From Rotaria macrura (taxonomy: Eukaryota > Rotifera > Eurotatoria > Philodinida > Philodinidae), in contig OENT01000249.1 in the NCBI GenBank assembly GCA_900239685.1, positions 62,001 to 126,000 on the forward strand: a stretch of 64,000 bases of DNA, in the 5' to 3' direction. This document shows positions 12,432-26,000 of the stretch, one piece after another. The translations under genes were made by a program, and so were the position numbers. Below the pieces are notes generated by a model. The model searched no databases. It was not told the origin of the DNA and saw nothing but the letters and a program-made list of their open reading frames with translations. Each line of letters opens with the position of its first letter. Position 1 is the first letter of the stretch.

Positions 12432-12719
12432 CTACTGTATTAATGTGATGTATTTCTTAAGAAAACGTATTAAAGAAAAAAAAGCCTTCTCAAACTCTTT
12501 ATTAAACAAGTTCATCATAGCAATACATCGACTATCAATGTGACTCGAAGAAAAAACATCGATTAGTTTCTCAAAATCTTTTTCTACAGCTAATAAACGC
12601 ATATTACTCAATCTTGTATCACGCATTGGATTTCTTGTGTCAACTTTTATAAGTTTCATTTAACTGTAGCTACATTCACATGTTGACGACTCAAGTATTG
12701 TTAACACTCCAGTAATTGT
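12432..12719 (-). pseudogene. hAT transposase C-terminal remnant
   Basis: The minus strand reads a hAT dimerisation-region pattern: SSTCECSYS, a TAA stop at 12662-12660, then MKLIKVDTRNPMRDTRLSNM and RLLAVEKDFEKLIDVF. In living hAT transposases the same stretch reads roughly SCERSFS-ALKxIKxxLR...RLxNLxLLxIE, so the stop sits inside the conserved core. The rest of the transposase is not recognisable upstream. This is a dead fragment of a hAT DNA transposon or of a domesticated relative. Confidence 0.7.
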
Positions 12720-15700
12720 ATGTTTTGTTGTTAGAAACACATTTTAACACAATTTTAGTTTCATAAATAATTATGTAGTGCATTTTAATTTATCTTCCTT
12801 CATCGTTGGTTTAATAACGTTTCATTCATTTTTTAATTGATTCAAATCACAGTTTAAATGGACATGTAATTCATGTCATAATTGAAAATCTAATAAACGT
12901 GTTATTAATTTCAAATTATTGAAGAGTAATAAATACTGGTTCGATATCGATGTCTATCATATATCATCTTCACCTCGATGACCAGCACTACTTTTAATTA
13001 TCAAATTAGAAAAACGAGCAGATACGTTTCATGTTTGACTTCTTATTTTTGTTTTTCTATATGAATGTCATGCCATTTGCTGAATTGATTTCTTTTTTTT
13101 CACTGTTTCCAGGAGTATTTCTGAGATTATTTTGTTTCAAGTATTTTTCACTCAGACTTTTACACTAAAAACTCGCAATCGATATGGTTTATGTAGGTCG
13201 GATTTCAGTCCTCTCAACTACAAAACAAAGAATATCGTATCTCATGTACAGAAAATACTGTGCACTAGAATTCTACAGTTTTCGAATTAGCTTTTGCATC
13301 ACCCACTATGTAACGTTACTCGATGATTTTCATGAATATTCAGTGTTGTTCATTTTCTGTGTCTTAGTGATAACTTTTCTCGTTCTTTTAAACAGATTTC
13401 TTGAGGAAAAAATGAAACTCCTTTCCATCAGATCAAAATAAGAAGATTCTTATTATGATTCAATGTTTTTAATACTCGAGAGCTTGCTAATGTCACCGGG
13501 AAAAAATTCTTTGCCTTCACTTTTACACCACAAAGAAAAATAAAAAGCATTGCAGTGTTGTTTACCGACAGTTTGTTGTTTGCTTCTCCGTGACAAATAT
13601 AAATTCCAATTATACTGCTCATATTGTATATACCCAATCCTTGTGATATAAAGGAGGCCGCGAGCCTATGTTTATGCAAGGGAAATCATTATTGACAAGT
13701 GCATCTGCGTAAAAGCTGAATCAGAGCGAAAGGCAATGCATGTGCTGCAAAACAGCAGGTAAAACAAATGAGTGACTTATAGCATCGTAGAAAAGAAAGA
13801 AGAGAACTCTTATTTCATATAACAATAGTCAAATACGCATTTTAATAATATTCTTAATAATCCTTGTCTGTCACATGAGATAATATTCAATCGCAGTTGA
13901 GTGCATAGATGTCAGTATCATATCAATAATATCTCCTTATTGACAAAGACGCTCAGACCCACGATCATATCTCAGCCAATCTTTTACATGAGGCATATGT
14001 AAAGAGTTTTTTTTTTACAAGACAGGCTCATAGGATCAAAAACAATGCTATAGATTAAACTGGTTTGATTTACATCGAACTGCCAACAACCAGACACAAC
14101 ATAACGTCAGCATATCAAAGAGTAAATTGCTCGATTCGAGAAGAAAACGTCTAGCAGGATAATACATTGTATCAGTACGAATATGTTATTTTGCTGATAG
14201 AAATAAAAAAAAATAAAATATTTGTATTCTTTTTCCTGCCATTGTTGTTGTTATCTTGATGTTTATACGCGGTTCTTTTCTTAATGATAACAAATAATTA
14301 TGCATTGATATTTATTTTACACGTACTTATCGATAGTACAATGAAACGACCAAGCATACTTCGAATTTGGTTACTATCTTTGGTGTGGGTTCTACAGTCA
14401 GCCGCTTAAGAGTTCGAATAGTGTGATAGATAGCGAGTTTATTGTAAACAGTACTTTACACTGTCTTAAATTTAGGTTAGGGTTTCTAAAATTTTACCCC
14501 AGACTTTTTTCACTGAAGATTTGGGTGACGGAATAGCTGTTATCCAGCTGAGAACTTGTCGAAGAGCTTTCGTTGTTGGATATTGCCCAATTCCCTTGAA
14601 AACCGGCAATCAATTTCATATTGGTCATGACTCCATTTTTACCAAGAGTAAAGTCTGTTTGCTTGATGGCTTCATTGAAATAAAAAAACTCGATACCGTA
14701 AGTTTCTTTCTATCGAAACACGCGATATGTAAGATGGAAATTTTATCAACAAAATTATACTTTTCTCGTACCTGGTATCTATTGGAATAATATACTTTTC
14801 GAGCTTGTCGATAGTGCCCATGTCTATCTGCAATGTACCTGACATGAAAATAAAATGGATTCATATAAATTTGTTATGGATGATTTTATATGATAAAATT
14901 TCAGTGCCATGGAAATCTTTGTAGAAAATTGTTTTTAAAGATATCTTCCATTCTACACATTTATCCTTTCTACTGTCTATCGGATGGCGCAAAATAAATG
15001 TTACACTCAGTATTTTGAGAATGTCTCCTTCAAATTTAATTCTTCAGATCTATTTTCCAGATTTGGGACTTGTGTTAAAATACTCTACAAAACGATGTTG
15101 TTTTTCATTAACATACAAAGTAACCGTGCTTTTTCGCAACAGAGTACAATCGAACGGTCCGATATGAGCAATCCTCAAAATAGATTTCGTTTCAGACTGT
15201 TTTGTTTGATCAATCCGGCTTTTCTCAAATATTATTTTATTCATATAAGATAATATGAACAAACTCATCTATATAGAATGTTTTTCTAAGAATTCCAATC
15301 GAGACGTTAGGGAATTCAATGATTTTTCTCAATGAATGACGGGAATTGACTCCGATACAATTGCTACATCAAAAGGATGAACGTGTCGTTTGCTATTTTC
15401 TTTTTGAAAGGTATTAATGATTTTCTAAGATCTTGCTTTCGTATATGACGACTGTCAAAAGAAGCACCTCTCGTTTGTATATATCAAGTATGATCTGTCG
15501 AGTGGTCTCTGAAGATGGTGCATGGTGAAAGTTTTTGTAACACACACCTAACTAGATCTTAAATTTTTGGAGAAACGTTCATTTCTGCATGATAGCGCAC
15601 TATTCTCGCCGACTATCTATACTAAATCGCTTTGGCTGATATGAACAGGATCAATGCAGAGCTGTTTCTTAGCACAAAAGAGAACTTTCCTCCTCTCTTT

Positions 15701-16289
15701 CTACTGGCAATTATTCGAGATATCTGTTAGGAAAATTTTTTTATCTGTCTTTTTGTTCATAGATGTTTAATAAGTCGGGTAGTTTTTTGTAAGATCGAAG
15801 AGTTCGTTTGCTTTTGAGTGATTACTGCGCACTTATTCTGGATATACACAATTTTCGACATGATAACAGTTTTTCTTGACTTTTCAATTATCGTCTTAGG
15901 TCAAATAATAGATGAGTAACTTGTCGATTCAAGAGTCGTATAGAAATATTTTTGTGGATCATCTTACACTAACGGTTGTTTGTACGAAGGCATCAAGTCT
16001 CATCTTTTTGATACGTTGAAAAAAAGAAATTTTCTGAAAATATTTGCCTTTCATATTATTAAAAATAAAGGAAGTCAGCAAAAAATACACAATCAAGTAT
16101 TGGTTCCTACAGAGTGCGAAAGGAGAAAACCTTTAAAAAACAAATACTTCTCCCAATCGTTACCGGCAAGAAATCATCAAAGTGGTTGTATAAAACAGGT
16201 TTTATGATTAGCAACAAAATAAAATACACAGCTGACATTGGTTAGGACGCTGATTTCGGGCGAAAAAAGAGGTGAAGTTCAATACTCAC
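12720..16289. other. Long gene-free stretch
   Basis: No supported gene on either strand. Frames such as 13184-13441, 14521-14790 and 14984-15253 (+) lack motifs and coding-like composition. The missing C-terminal exons of the DUF4419 gene would be expected at 15-16.3 kb and were not found. Confidence 0.5.
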
Positions 16290-17218
16290 GGAAAAAAATC
16301 ACTAACCCATCCTGTCACAGTCAAACCTCCACATCCCATGGAACGTTAATGAAAAATATTTTTCCACCAAGTGATATCAGCATTTCCTTGAGCGCTTTCT
16401 TTGAATTTTTGCATATGCAAAAGAAGTGGACCTAGCCACCAATGTAAATCAGGAAAGAATATTTTCAGTTGATGCAGACGGTCCAATACTGATTGAAAAT
16501 CATCTGGTGAACCAACCAAAGTAACTTGTGGAATACCATAGAGTATTTGGAATGTGTATGCATAGTACTTTTTAACGCTATCCATTAGACCTACGTCGAG
16601 CACGGCCTGTTGCACAGTTGTTGTTTGTGAGAAACGCTGTGAAATCAACGTTGCCAGATCCGTTTTCAAATCTTTCTTGATCAAATTACCCATCAGACGT
16701 ACAGCTGCTGTCCAATTGATCGCTGGTATAGGTAGATTTTCACCTGATACCCTATCTGTATTCGAAGTTACAAGTCGGCCAATATCTAACAACAAATCTT
16801 TTTTTCCTTGATGAAATACAAAAAATTCACGATATTTTTCTGCATTTTTGTTAAGATGTATATTAACACCTGGAGCAATTGCCACCCAAATATGTTCGAC
16901 ACTCAGTTCAAGTGGATAGTGATAGGAATAAGCTTTGAATACAATATCAGTGAATGCATTTGCTCGAGGATAATCAATTTCACCAGCCAACGGATGTTCA
17001 AGTTGCATATTCTCGAGCGCAAGTGATTTGTTTGCATATAGCAATTGCTGCAACTTTTTGTTTGAGAAAGATAAAACTTCTGGATGAACAGTTTTGTTTG
17101 ACTGAACTTCAAAAACTGAAAACGTCTGAGTAGTTATCTTGTTTGATGCTATCAACGAATCAGTAGAACAAGCAAGAAGTGCAACACAAAGACATTGAAT
17201 ACATCGATAGAGGTTCAT
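16290..17218 (-). pseudogene. DUF4419 protein gene, interrupted by a stop and 3'-truncated
   Basis: A 290-codon frame from the ATG at 17218 has a likely signal peptide (CLCVALLACS) and most of a DUF4419 domain: NAFTDIVFKAYSYHYPLELS, EHIWVAIAPGVNIHLNKNAE, HQGKKDLLL, then GIPQVTLVGSPDDFQSVLDR and WWLGPLLLHM...WWKNIFH. A TAA stop follows at 16348-16346, but the same frame goes straight on as RSMGCGGLTVTGWVSDFFP to a GTGAGT donor at 16289, and GG-TVTGW is itself a conserved part of the domain. A sense codon therefore became a stop. The last part of the domain (usually ending near an AGxxG segment) is absent from the next kilobase. DUF4419 has no known biochemical function. Most likely a recent pseudogene; a truncated functional protein cannot be excluded. 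Confidence 0.75.
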
Positions 17219-18597
17219 GACGAAAAGCTAATGAGAACCTTAATGATTCTTTCTATGCAAATGTGCGATATTTTTTTATATGTGCCGTTATGACGCATGT
17301 TTATATGAAGCAAGTCAACGTTTGTACACGTAGCATAACTTAGTGAGGAAAATAATATGACCATCCTTATAATTATGCTACTATATAGGCGTCGCCATTA
17401 TTGTCTAAAAACCTATATCAAATAGATAATGATAATTTTCGTGCTTTTTATTAATGATCTTGTGTACTCTTTAGTAAGCAAAGTATTATGATGTAAGCAG
17501 GGTACATGTATAAAAGTTTCCACTAAAATTGGGTTGTGATCTTCTAATTGGCGTTTACTCGGGTGTCGGTGTGGATGTACTGTATGGCCTCAGGCCCATA
17601 CACATCCTCATGGAAAATAAAGGGATTATAGTTATACATTGAAAATGATATTCTGAGTACAGCTCATTGATTTATGTCTGCAAGAAATTTCAAGTCAATA
17701 GACCAGGCGACTTATGAGATATATCGAGTCCTGAAATCGTCTATTTTGGTGTATGTATATTCAAGGCTGTCGAAAACAAAATCATAAAATATTGACGTTC
17801 CAATAACATTCTACTCCCAGTTGTCGCACTTGTCAAATCTCCAACGTTAAATTGGTGAGAAATTCTCAAATACTCAGTACTAACCCAAAACCTACACTCT
17901 GATCATAATCCGAGAATTTCAGACAGTGAAAGCATCTAGAACATAACACGAATGTTTCTCTTCCAAGCCATCAAGTAAACTTGATTGAGAATCAACCACT
18001 TTGGTAGACTGGATGACATTGCCGGTCAAAACTAACTCCAGTCAATACATTCGTCATTAATTATACGAAACCAGTTTCAAGAATCGACAACTTTCCAATC
18101 AAGCAAACACCACCAAAAATTCAATCCCTAAACGACTGCGGCGCTACGGCTAAGAATAGCAAAGATCTAATCATGAACAGCACACTCAAATAGAGCCCCG
18201 AAGAAATCTATAGGACATTTTAGTATCTTGATTGCATTATATTACCTAGAAGCATATCGGAAGAAAGGACTAAAACCTGATGCATAATCCCTTCAAAGAC
18301 AGAATAATTGTGCTCAACGCACACTATTGAATCATTATCATGATGCCATACAAGTATTTTCTAGTGTAGCTGTAGGTGGTATGAGTATATACATCTTCTC
18401 TCCACCTCTATCGACACTCATATCTTGTTCAGTTGTGTAATTTGGGTGTGACTCATTGCATGGATGAATACAAAAGTGTTTTTTTTCATATATCAACTCT
18501 CATGCTAACATCTATTTATATATTTAGAATAGGACCTAAAGTAAAAATGGCATATTGATAGAAACCAATGTTATATGAACTATGATATGAGGATTCA
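17219..18597. other. Intergenic
   Basis: No gene seen. An imperfect hairpin lies near 17570-17608 (arms around ggatgt...gtatggcc and ggcccatacacatcc). It is not associated with a recognisable element. Confidence 0.5.
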
Positions 18598-19476
18598 TCA
18601 TTCTAATAAAAATTGAATAACTTGTTGGTAACTAGCACGCTGATAGACTATTCCGATATGTCCAGCATTGATCTCGGCGACATGTGTGGCAAATTCATTC
18701 ACAAGAGCGCACTTCTTATGCCCCATGATAGCATCATACTTGGCGTTGACATTGAACAAGCTGTTTGCTTTATTAATCTGTCGCATCCATTCTATGTCCT
18801 TGCTATCAGAAGGCAATGCAATAGTGATGATTTTTCCAACACGTGGATTTGGTTGAGGTTCATTGTTAAATTGTAGATTACCTTGCCCATCTATATACGA
18901 GCACTCTCGAGTAAAAGCACTGTACACCGCGAGATTTCCACCATTTGAATGAGCCACAATATTGATGAGAGGACTGTTAGCTAAATTTTCATTGTAAGAA
19001 TCGGCATACAATTTGCGAATTTCTTCGATTTTATCAAAAATTCTTTGTCGGGCTTCATCAGTCGGTAGCCCAACACCAATAGTCATGGTAAATACAGGAA
19101 TATTAGCATCCCTTAATGCCAATGCTAAATCTCCAAGATATGGCCATGAACCCAATGCACCAGGTAACAAGAGTACTGCGTATCGAGCATCGTGTTGTGG
19201 AAAGAATTCGTCGAGCTTGTATACTTTCGGATGCTTACGGTATTTTCTTAATGTATACCAGACTGCTTTGCATAGTGTATGTCCTTCCAAAATGAACATA
19301 CCAAGAAAGACACTCAAAGCAACAGAGACATGTTTCTTCACTGCTTCTATCAGATATTTATTAATGTAGAACCAGACGATATATATTGTGTTTGCAAGGT
19401 TGAATATCAACTGGACTATACGAGCAGAATGATAGCGATTCTGAGTGTTATTTGTCTCGATCGATGTCGTTTGCAT
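18598..19476 (-). CDS. Alpha/beta hydrolase (lipase/esterase-like), intronless
   Basis: A single uninterrupted frame of 292 residues. Residues about 18-75 are hydrophobic and probably hold one or two membrane segments. The catalytic part follows: strand and oxyanion loop VLLLPGALGSWPYLGDL (101-117), nucleophile elbow VAHSNGGN with Ser177, a plausible acid Asp248 (NVNAKYDAI), and His273 (INAGHIGIVYQ). The triad is therefore complete and correctly spaced for a lipase or esterase; the substrate cannot be told. The start at 19476 is the first Met of the open frame. The lack of introns, unlike the spliced neighbours, could mean retroposition or lateral acquisition, but many bdelloid genes are intronless, so this is weak evidence. 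Confidence 0.8.
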   Translation of the reverse strand: MQTTSIETNNTQNRYHSARIVQLIFNLANTIYIVWFYINKYLIEAVKKHVSVALSVFLGMFILEGHTLCKAVWYTLRKYRKHPKVYKLDEFFPQHDARYAVLLLPGALGSWPYLGDLALALRDANIPVFTMTIGVGLPTDEARQRIFDKIEEIRKLYADSYNENLANSPLINIVAHSNGGNLAVYSAFTRECSYIDGQGNLQFNNEPQPNPRVGKIITIALPSDSKDIEWMRQINKANSLFNVNAKYDAIMGHKKCALVNEFATHVAEINAGHIGIVYQRASYQQVIQFLLE

Positions 19477-22400
19477 TCTTTCAAGCTACACGAGAATAAC
19501 TGAGATAGTATTGAAAAGATGAGGAAAACGCACTTCACGCCTGTGTTATTCAAAACAATATGCTTTCTGTTATTGAATCTTTTCTCTTTTCAAGACCAGT
19601 GTCATCTTAGGAGACGGAATGTTTCAAACAACTTGCTGTCTACTGACCACAATGACCAAAGTGAGCATAGAAAGAAAATTCAAACAGTTAATGAAAATGG
19701 TGAGCGATTTGAAACGTCGAAGAACTCGCATTTCTTGCGATTATATGAAATTAGAACCTGAAAGAAAGGAATACCTTATTGTTTTGATTCAGTAGGGTTG
19801 ATGCTACATCAGACTCAGAAAGACTTCGACTTGAATCTTCTCCCAACTTGTTTACCTCTACTTCGAATTCAACTGTACGAAGCGAAACATTCTCACAGGC
19901 TCATTCTCTTTTATGCATCCTAATCTAAGAAGAACAATTCACAAAGATCAATCTGTCAAGACCAATTAAATATGATGTTACTGTGGCCTCTTTTTGGTAA
20001 AAAATTGGGACAGACGATAAAATGAATTTTCATTAAAAACAATAAAAATTCATCAGCCCTGATTATACGCTGAAACTGCATCAGATCAATAAACTGAGCT
20101 GTAATTTTGGATTATTTGCGACGATTCCTATGAGAAAAGGTAACCCCGTGAATCTTCAGAAAAAATTCTAGAATGGAGGTTGCGAAAATTTTAGAAAATA
20201 CTTTATTTACCTTGAAAACTACTTTGAATGTGTATCAGAACTGAGTCATTTATTTTTCAATAGTTGAGTATGTAATGTGGCAGTGAACATGAATGCAACG
20301 CAAATCTTCACTTACTGTTTTCTTCCTTTCCTTTTCTAAAAGCAAGAGCACGTGAACAAGCAGAAAATAATAATTCACTGTGCAGACGTATACTACCAAA
20401 CTATACGCCATGGGGATGACTTTCGCAATCAGTCGCAATTGAGCTGAGTCATAATACTGAGTGAAAAATCAACAGTAGCCGCACTTTAGTCACCTTCCAA
20501 CCAGAGAAATGCACTACATGTTTCTCCATTTAGGGTAGATGAAACTTGGATACAGTTTCATATTTTCTTCATCATTGATTAGATCATTTGTGAATTGAAG
20601 TGACTATTCATGCCGATTGCAACTACAACTCGTCCAGTGACATCTTTGTTTTTTCATGAGGAGCTGCTTTCACACGTGGGTATGGTTGAAGACAAGTTAC
20701 AGACTTGTATCCACACGCGCGCACACACATACCCTCTTATTTTGAGAATATAATGCTGTCGTTTCAGAAAAGACTTATCGAGATTCTCTCATCGTTGGCA
20801 ATATTCAACAATCCAATAGTTGCGAAACATCTTGTTAGAAGATCTATAATTTGCTCATATGGAAAGTCACAGCTAAAATAGAAATTCACAGTATGAACAA
20901 AACGTATTTGGGAGATGGGAGAATCAATATAGGTTTCCAGTTATAATTAATGGTAAAGGTATCGGAAAAACACAATTAAGTCGTTTCGTCTCGTATAAGA
21001 GTTACAAGGTCACCTACAGATTAATTTCATTTACTTGTAATCACCCACAATTGATTAAACTAAATAGAAGAGGAGTAAACAATCATTTAAAAATTCTTGT
21101 AGTATAGATCTTTGAGGACTAGAGTTGTCTACAGAGTGACTTTTATGCTTCCTGCTCTTCCCTGGGGACGTCTCTAGTGAGAACATATGACTATGCTCGA
21201 ATGTCAACGATTATGAACTTGGATTGTTTGTTCAAGAATGCATTTCTTTGGATATTCTATAGCCCTATTCATTACTATTATTCTTGTTTATCTCTTTTAT
21301 TTTGTCATGGACGCAAGTGTGGGCAAATAAAATAATAGTTACTGTTGCTGATGGTTGAGAAAATTCGTAAAAAGATCATTGTTATGATAGATACTAGGCG
21401 AGGACGAGTTGGTTTATCGGCTGACTCACGGATGACTGGTTGAAACAAGGAAATGAAGATGCTATCAAGTGTGTAAGAGAAAACTAACATGATACTAGCC
21501 TATTCTGTATTTTGCAGTTTTGATGAATTTTCTCGTGATTAAAACACCATTCTGACAGTCTTCGGAGTATTCATTAGAGATTCATGCCTTGATAATATAC
21601 AATAAGCAATCTCTCAATATTCAATAGATCTCTAATCAATTCTCTGATAGAGATAATTCATGCGGTATATGTCGTCTGGATTATACTGCTGCTTAGATTG
21701 TGCACAATTCACTGATCAGTGAAATTAATCTCACAACGTATGACACAAGTACTAATTCAGTTGTAACAGTGACCATCATTGAATTGTCATTTTTTCTTGT
21801 TAGAAGAATAAAGTGAACGATGAAATAGTTTTCAATACTACTATACATTGTTCTCGTTGGTGTATCTTGCTAGACGATTCTTAAAAACGAAACCAAAACA
21901 ACAAGCTATATATATAATAAAATTGAATTGTGTATTAGATATTGCCTTGAATTTTTTTTCTTATTATAGTCAAGGACATTCATTGGCATAACCAGAGCGG
22001 GGAGAGGGCGGTAGGCAAATAGGTAACTGCCCTTTCAATTTGGAAGTTTCTCCATTGGAATTTTACTTTTGCAGAATTTTTTATTTATTTTTGAATCAGA
22101 TGTTTACAGTATATTTTTTTCTTCCATCTGATTCCCGCATATATTCTTTGTTTGTTCTTCTTGGGAAGAATGAAGTAAAGAATTGCTTCTTGTATACTTT
22201 AACTTATGAGTGCTTTTTTGTTGTTCGTCTATGTGTATGCGTATAGTTTTATAATACATTCGTTCTGCTATCTGCCCCTTTTCGAACTGAAGTGTTAGAT
22301 GGTGACATCATTTGCACCCTATCCATTTCTTTCTAAAATTTTCAAAACTTCTTATATATGCATTCCATTGCTGTATAGATTCGTACAGATCTCAATATAG

Positions 22401-23065
22401 ATTCAGATGAATTATTGAAATTATATTGGCTTGCCGTAACGTAACGTTGGGGCATATTTAACACATTTTTTCAATTATCTCGACAGACATGAGATCTAGT
22501 TAAGTATGTCGAACATCATTCTACGTAGTTAATCATACTCTATTCATCCTGCAAGAATGATATAGTTATAGGAAGGATTTCTTGTCATGTAAAGCTAGAA
22601 TAGAAAACAATTTTTCTTTAGGGTCGTTTATTAAACTTAATTTTTTTGAGAAAGTATTTCTTCAAATGGAATGCCCATAGACCAAGGAGCAAACAGCTGA
22701 TTTTTTTCTATCAATTTTCTATCCACAAAATCAGCAAAATTAATGACTAGATTAAAATGATAAAATTTGTAATGTATGTTGTTCCAACTATCAATCAAGA
22801 GTGAAACAGCTTAAATCAGATTTTCTTGATTTCTATGATTTTCCGATGTTTTAAAAGTTTTTGTTGATTTTTCTGACTTTTTTCACTGGGTATACGATTC
22901 AGTAGGAAATCTTTTACATGACTTCACTGGTCTCAAACAACCTTTAACAACTACTGATTGGTATCTTGACCCTTAAGTCAATAGTTGATCGAGTATTAGT
23001 AGACTTCAATGTCATAATGAAATAGATTTGCTTTCTTATTTGATTTATTCCTGTCTATGTATGAA
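19477..23065. other. Long intergenic stretch
   Basis: No gene I can support. A plus-strand frame at 19519-19761 begins 42 bp from the hydrolase start on the other strand and opens with a signal-peptide-like segment (LFKTICFLLLNLFSF), but I found no phase-consistent continuation. A GC-richer patch near 21990-22040 (cagagcggggagagggcggt) may be transposon debris. Confidence 0.4.
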
Positions 23066-26000
23066 TTATGCAATCAGGCATTTATCAGATTGTCGTGGAC
23101 GCTCTGCCGATGGATTGTATTCTTGATGCTCACATGTACCCGTTAGTCGATCGATGATTTCTTCTATGTCTCGTTTACCACTGAGTTGAGCCACTCTTAA
23201 TTCTTCGATGATACGTGCTTGTTGTTGTGCTAGAGCGTGTCTTGCTTCAAATTCGGCACTGTCGATCGGCACGTTGTTAGAAACTTGTCGAGTTAGACTA
23301 ATTAACATGTCACTAATCGGAAACGGTTCGATGTCACTCGTAAAAAGTTCCATTAATTTAGTTCGATAATCATTTATCGTACAATATTGATTGAGTAAGA
23401 CTTCATTCGCCAGGTTATAATCATCTCGACTGAGCGTACCAGAGAAGAATATACCCAACCTAAAAAAAGGGAGCGATTTCTTTGAAATAACGATCTTCTA
23501 ATAATTCTTTCCGGATTTTCTCTCGTAGATCTGCATTTTTGCTTTCACAATGTGTAATAATTAAACAGGAGTTTCTCGCGATTTCTTTTCCAAAAAAGAT
23601 GTCTAACAATTTAAGTGAATGTATATCTTCATCATTTATACCGCATGTAATTGGTAAACAGAAACAAACCACATGTAACCTCGTTATTTCACGATTGATA
23701 CATTGTTCAATCGCATGCAAGATTGTTTCGGTATCTCGAATATTCATTTCTTTCAGACCACGCACAAATAGACCTGGCGTATCAATGATGTTGATAAACA
23801 TTTGATTATCACTTACATAAAGCGATTCGAAAATTGTATCTCTTATATCGGAGCAGAGACTAAACGCGTCAGGTACAATAGTGGGATTAACAAGTAATGA
23901 TTTGACAGTTGATTTTCCAGAACGTGCTCTTCCAATGAGCAAAACATTCCTGTGCTCAGCCCGCGTTAATTGATATACACCATTTTTTTCATAGTGATAC
24001 TCTATGTCATTGATAATTTTGTTTCTTTTTTCATCAAGGTCGACACCACTGCGTGTTAGACGAATCGAATTCTTCGACTTCTACGACAAAAAAGTTAACA
24101 TGTAAATTCGAAACAAATCAGTACTACATACCGTTGCTGTTAATTCATCTAAAGGAGTAGCAGGCAGTATACTTGAACTAGGGTGTGGAATGCTTGTCAA
24201 CGACGGTTTTTCTAGAAAAAAAATAGAATCTTGCTTGATCATTAAAGTATACTCTTGGAATAAATGAGCACTTCTGATAACAATACCTAGATGTTTTCAA
24301 GATCTCTCTCATTCTTGCATTCCCACAGAATAAAAAAAGAAACAAAAAGATATGATCAGGCTATCTACTACAATGTTGAAAAATATAGAGCTATTTGTTA
24401 ACAACATGAATGTATTGGTAGAAACATTTTAATCCTGAAAAACAATATTCTCTTGATTCCAAACGTAACCCCAAAAAGACTTGAGAATGTTTTTCCTGCA
24501 CAATGTCTTTTCTGTGATAAAATTATAATGTGTATGAACAGAAGCATCATGCACACGCCAGTATAAGAGGAAACAGAAATAATGTATGGCATTCACGCAA
24601 ACTGACACACGCAAGAGACCTAGGGATCCAAAAATTCAAAGTACCTCAAACAATTTGAGTGATACAGGGATTTGAAAGAATTGACAAAATTCCAGAATAG
24701 ACAGGAGTCTAAATTATTCAAGTATTTCTAATAATCGAACAAAGTTCATGAATGGTAATTATAGATAGAATACAATGTATTTAAAGACTCGAGGAATTCC
24801 AATAGTTCTCAAAATCAAAATAATTAAAGAAGCTCCTACTCATTCAACACTGATGTCAGTCAAGTAAGCAGCTGCTGCATGTATTTTTTGGATGCATCAC
24901 ATTGTGCATCAACGTATATAAAGTATGTAGTTACCTGACTCTTGATCACACAAGTATATATTTTTGTGTATTAATACACTGCTACAATATGGTATTTGTT
25001 TTTTGTCAGATTCATCCATCACGCCTCTGGTTACATCTGACAATATCATTCGAATATCTTCGTTGGCAGTTCCAATATGTTGTAGAAGATGCTTAGTAAA
25101 TAAACCGTTTTGTCGCCCTTCTTCAAAATCGCTGGCAACAGTACCAGGTGCGCATGCAAATGCAATCAATGATCCTGCACAAGCCTGCATTTCTTTTAAA
25201 CCATCTGATTTGGGGTTATCTAAATTCGCAGCGCGAGCTTGTAGTCTCCGTAAGTTAGAATCACGTCTGTAATACTCTCTGCAACAGTCTAACAGAAATA
25301 TGGTTGCAAATGGATTTTGGTCACCTAATTCTTCAAGCAGTGTTTGGACAAGAATCGCACGATTTTTAAAACCTTTTTCTGCAATGTCGACGTCATCACG
25401 CGGTATTAAGAAATTCTGATCCTAAAACGATGAAACATACAAATAAGTTTACGAAAATCCAATAGTAGGGGGTTATGAATGAATTCACGAATATATATTA
25501 TTTACCTAATTCATGTCAGTGAATAGAAACACTTGAGAATTCAAGTAAATGAACACCACATTTATATTGAACTCACAGAATATAGCTTACTTCTCTATTT
25601 TTAAATAGAATATTCTTCCTCCTTAGCACTCAAAATTCACACCCTAATTAAATGCTATACGCAATAAGTTTTTCGGCTTGTTTTTGACAAAGATAACCAA
25701 CATCACATCTTTTATTATTAGGGATGATGCTCTAATTGGCACTGAACTGAAAGATTTAAAATGATCGGTATCAGTGGTTTTCTTTATAAAATATCTTATA
25801 GATCATAAAAATTGTCAGATTAACTTATCATTAGTAAAATCGACCATGAAATGCATCTGCTTCTCATAAGCATTTGTCCTATTCATGTTAGCAATAAAAT
25901 TCCGAGTATACTTTCCACAATAATTTGTGAATACATCATGTTGATATAATCTGTGTAGTAATACGACTGATTGAACTTTCTTTCATATAATTGAATTCGA

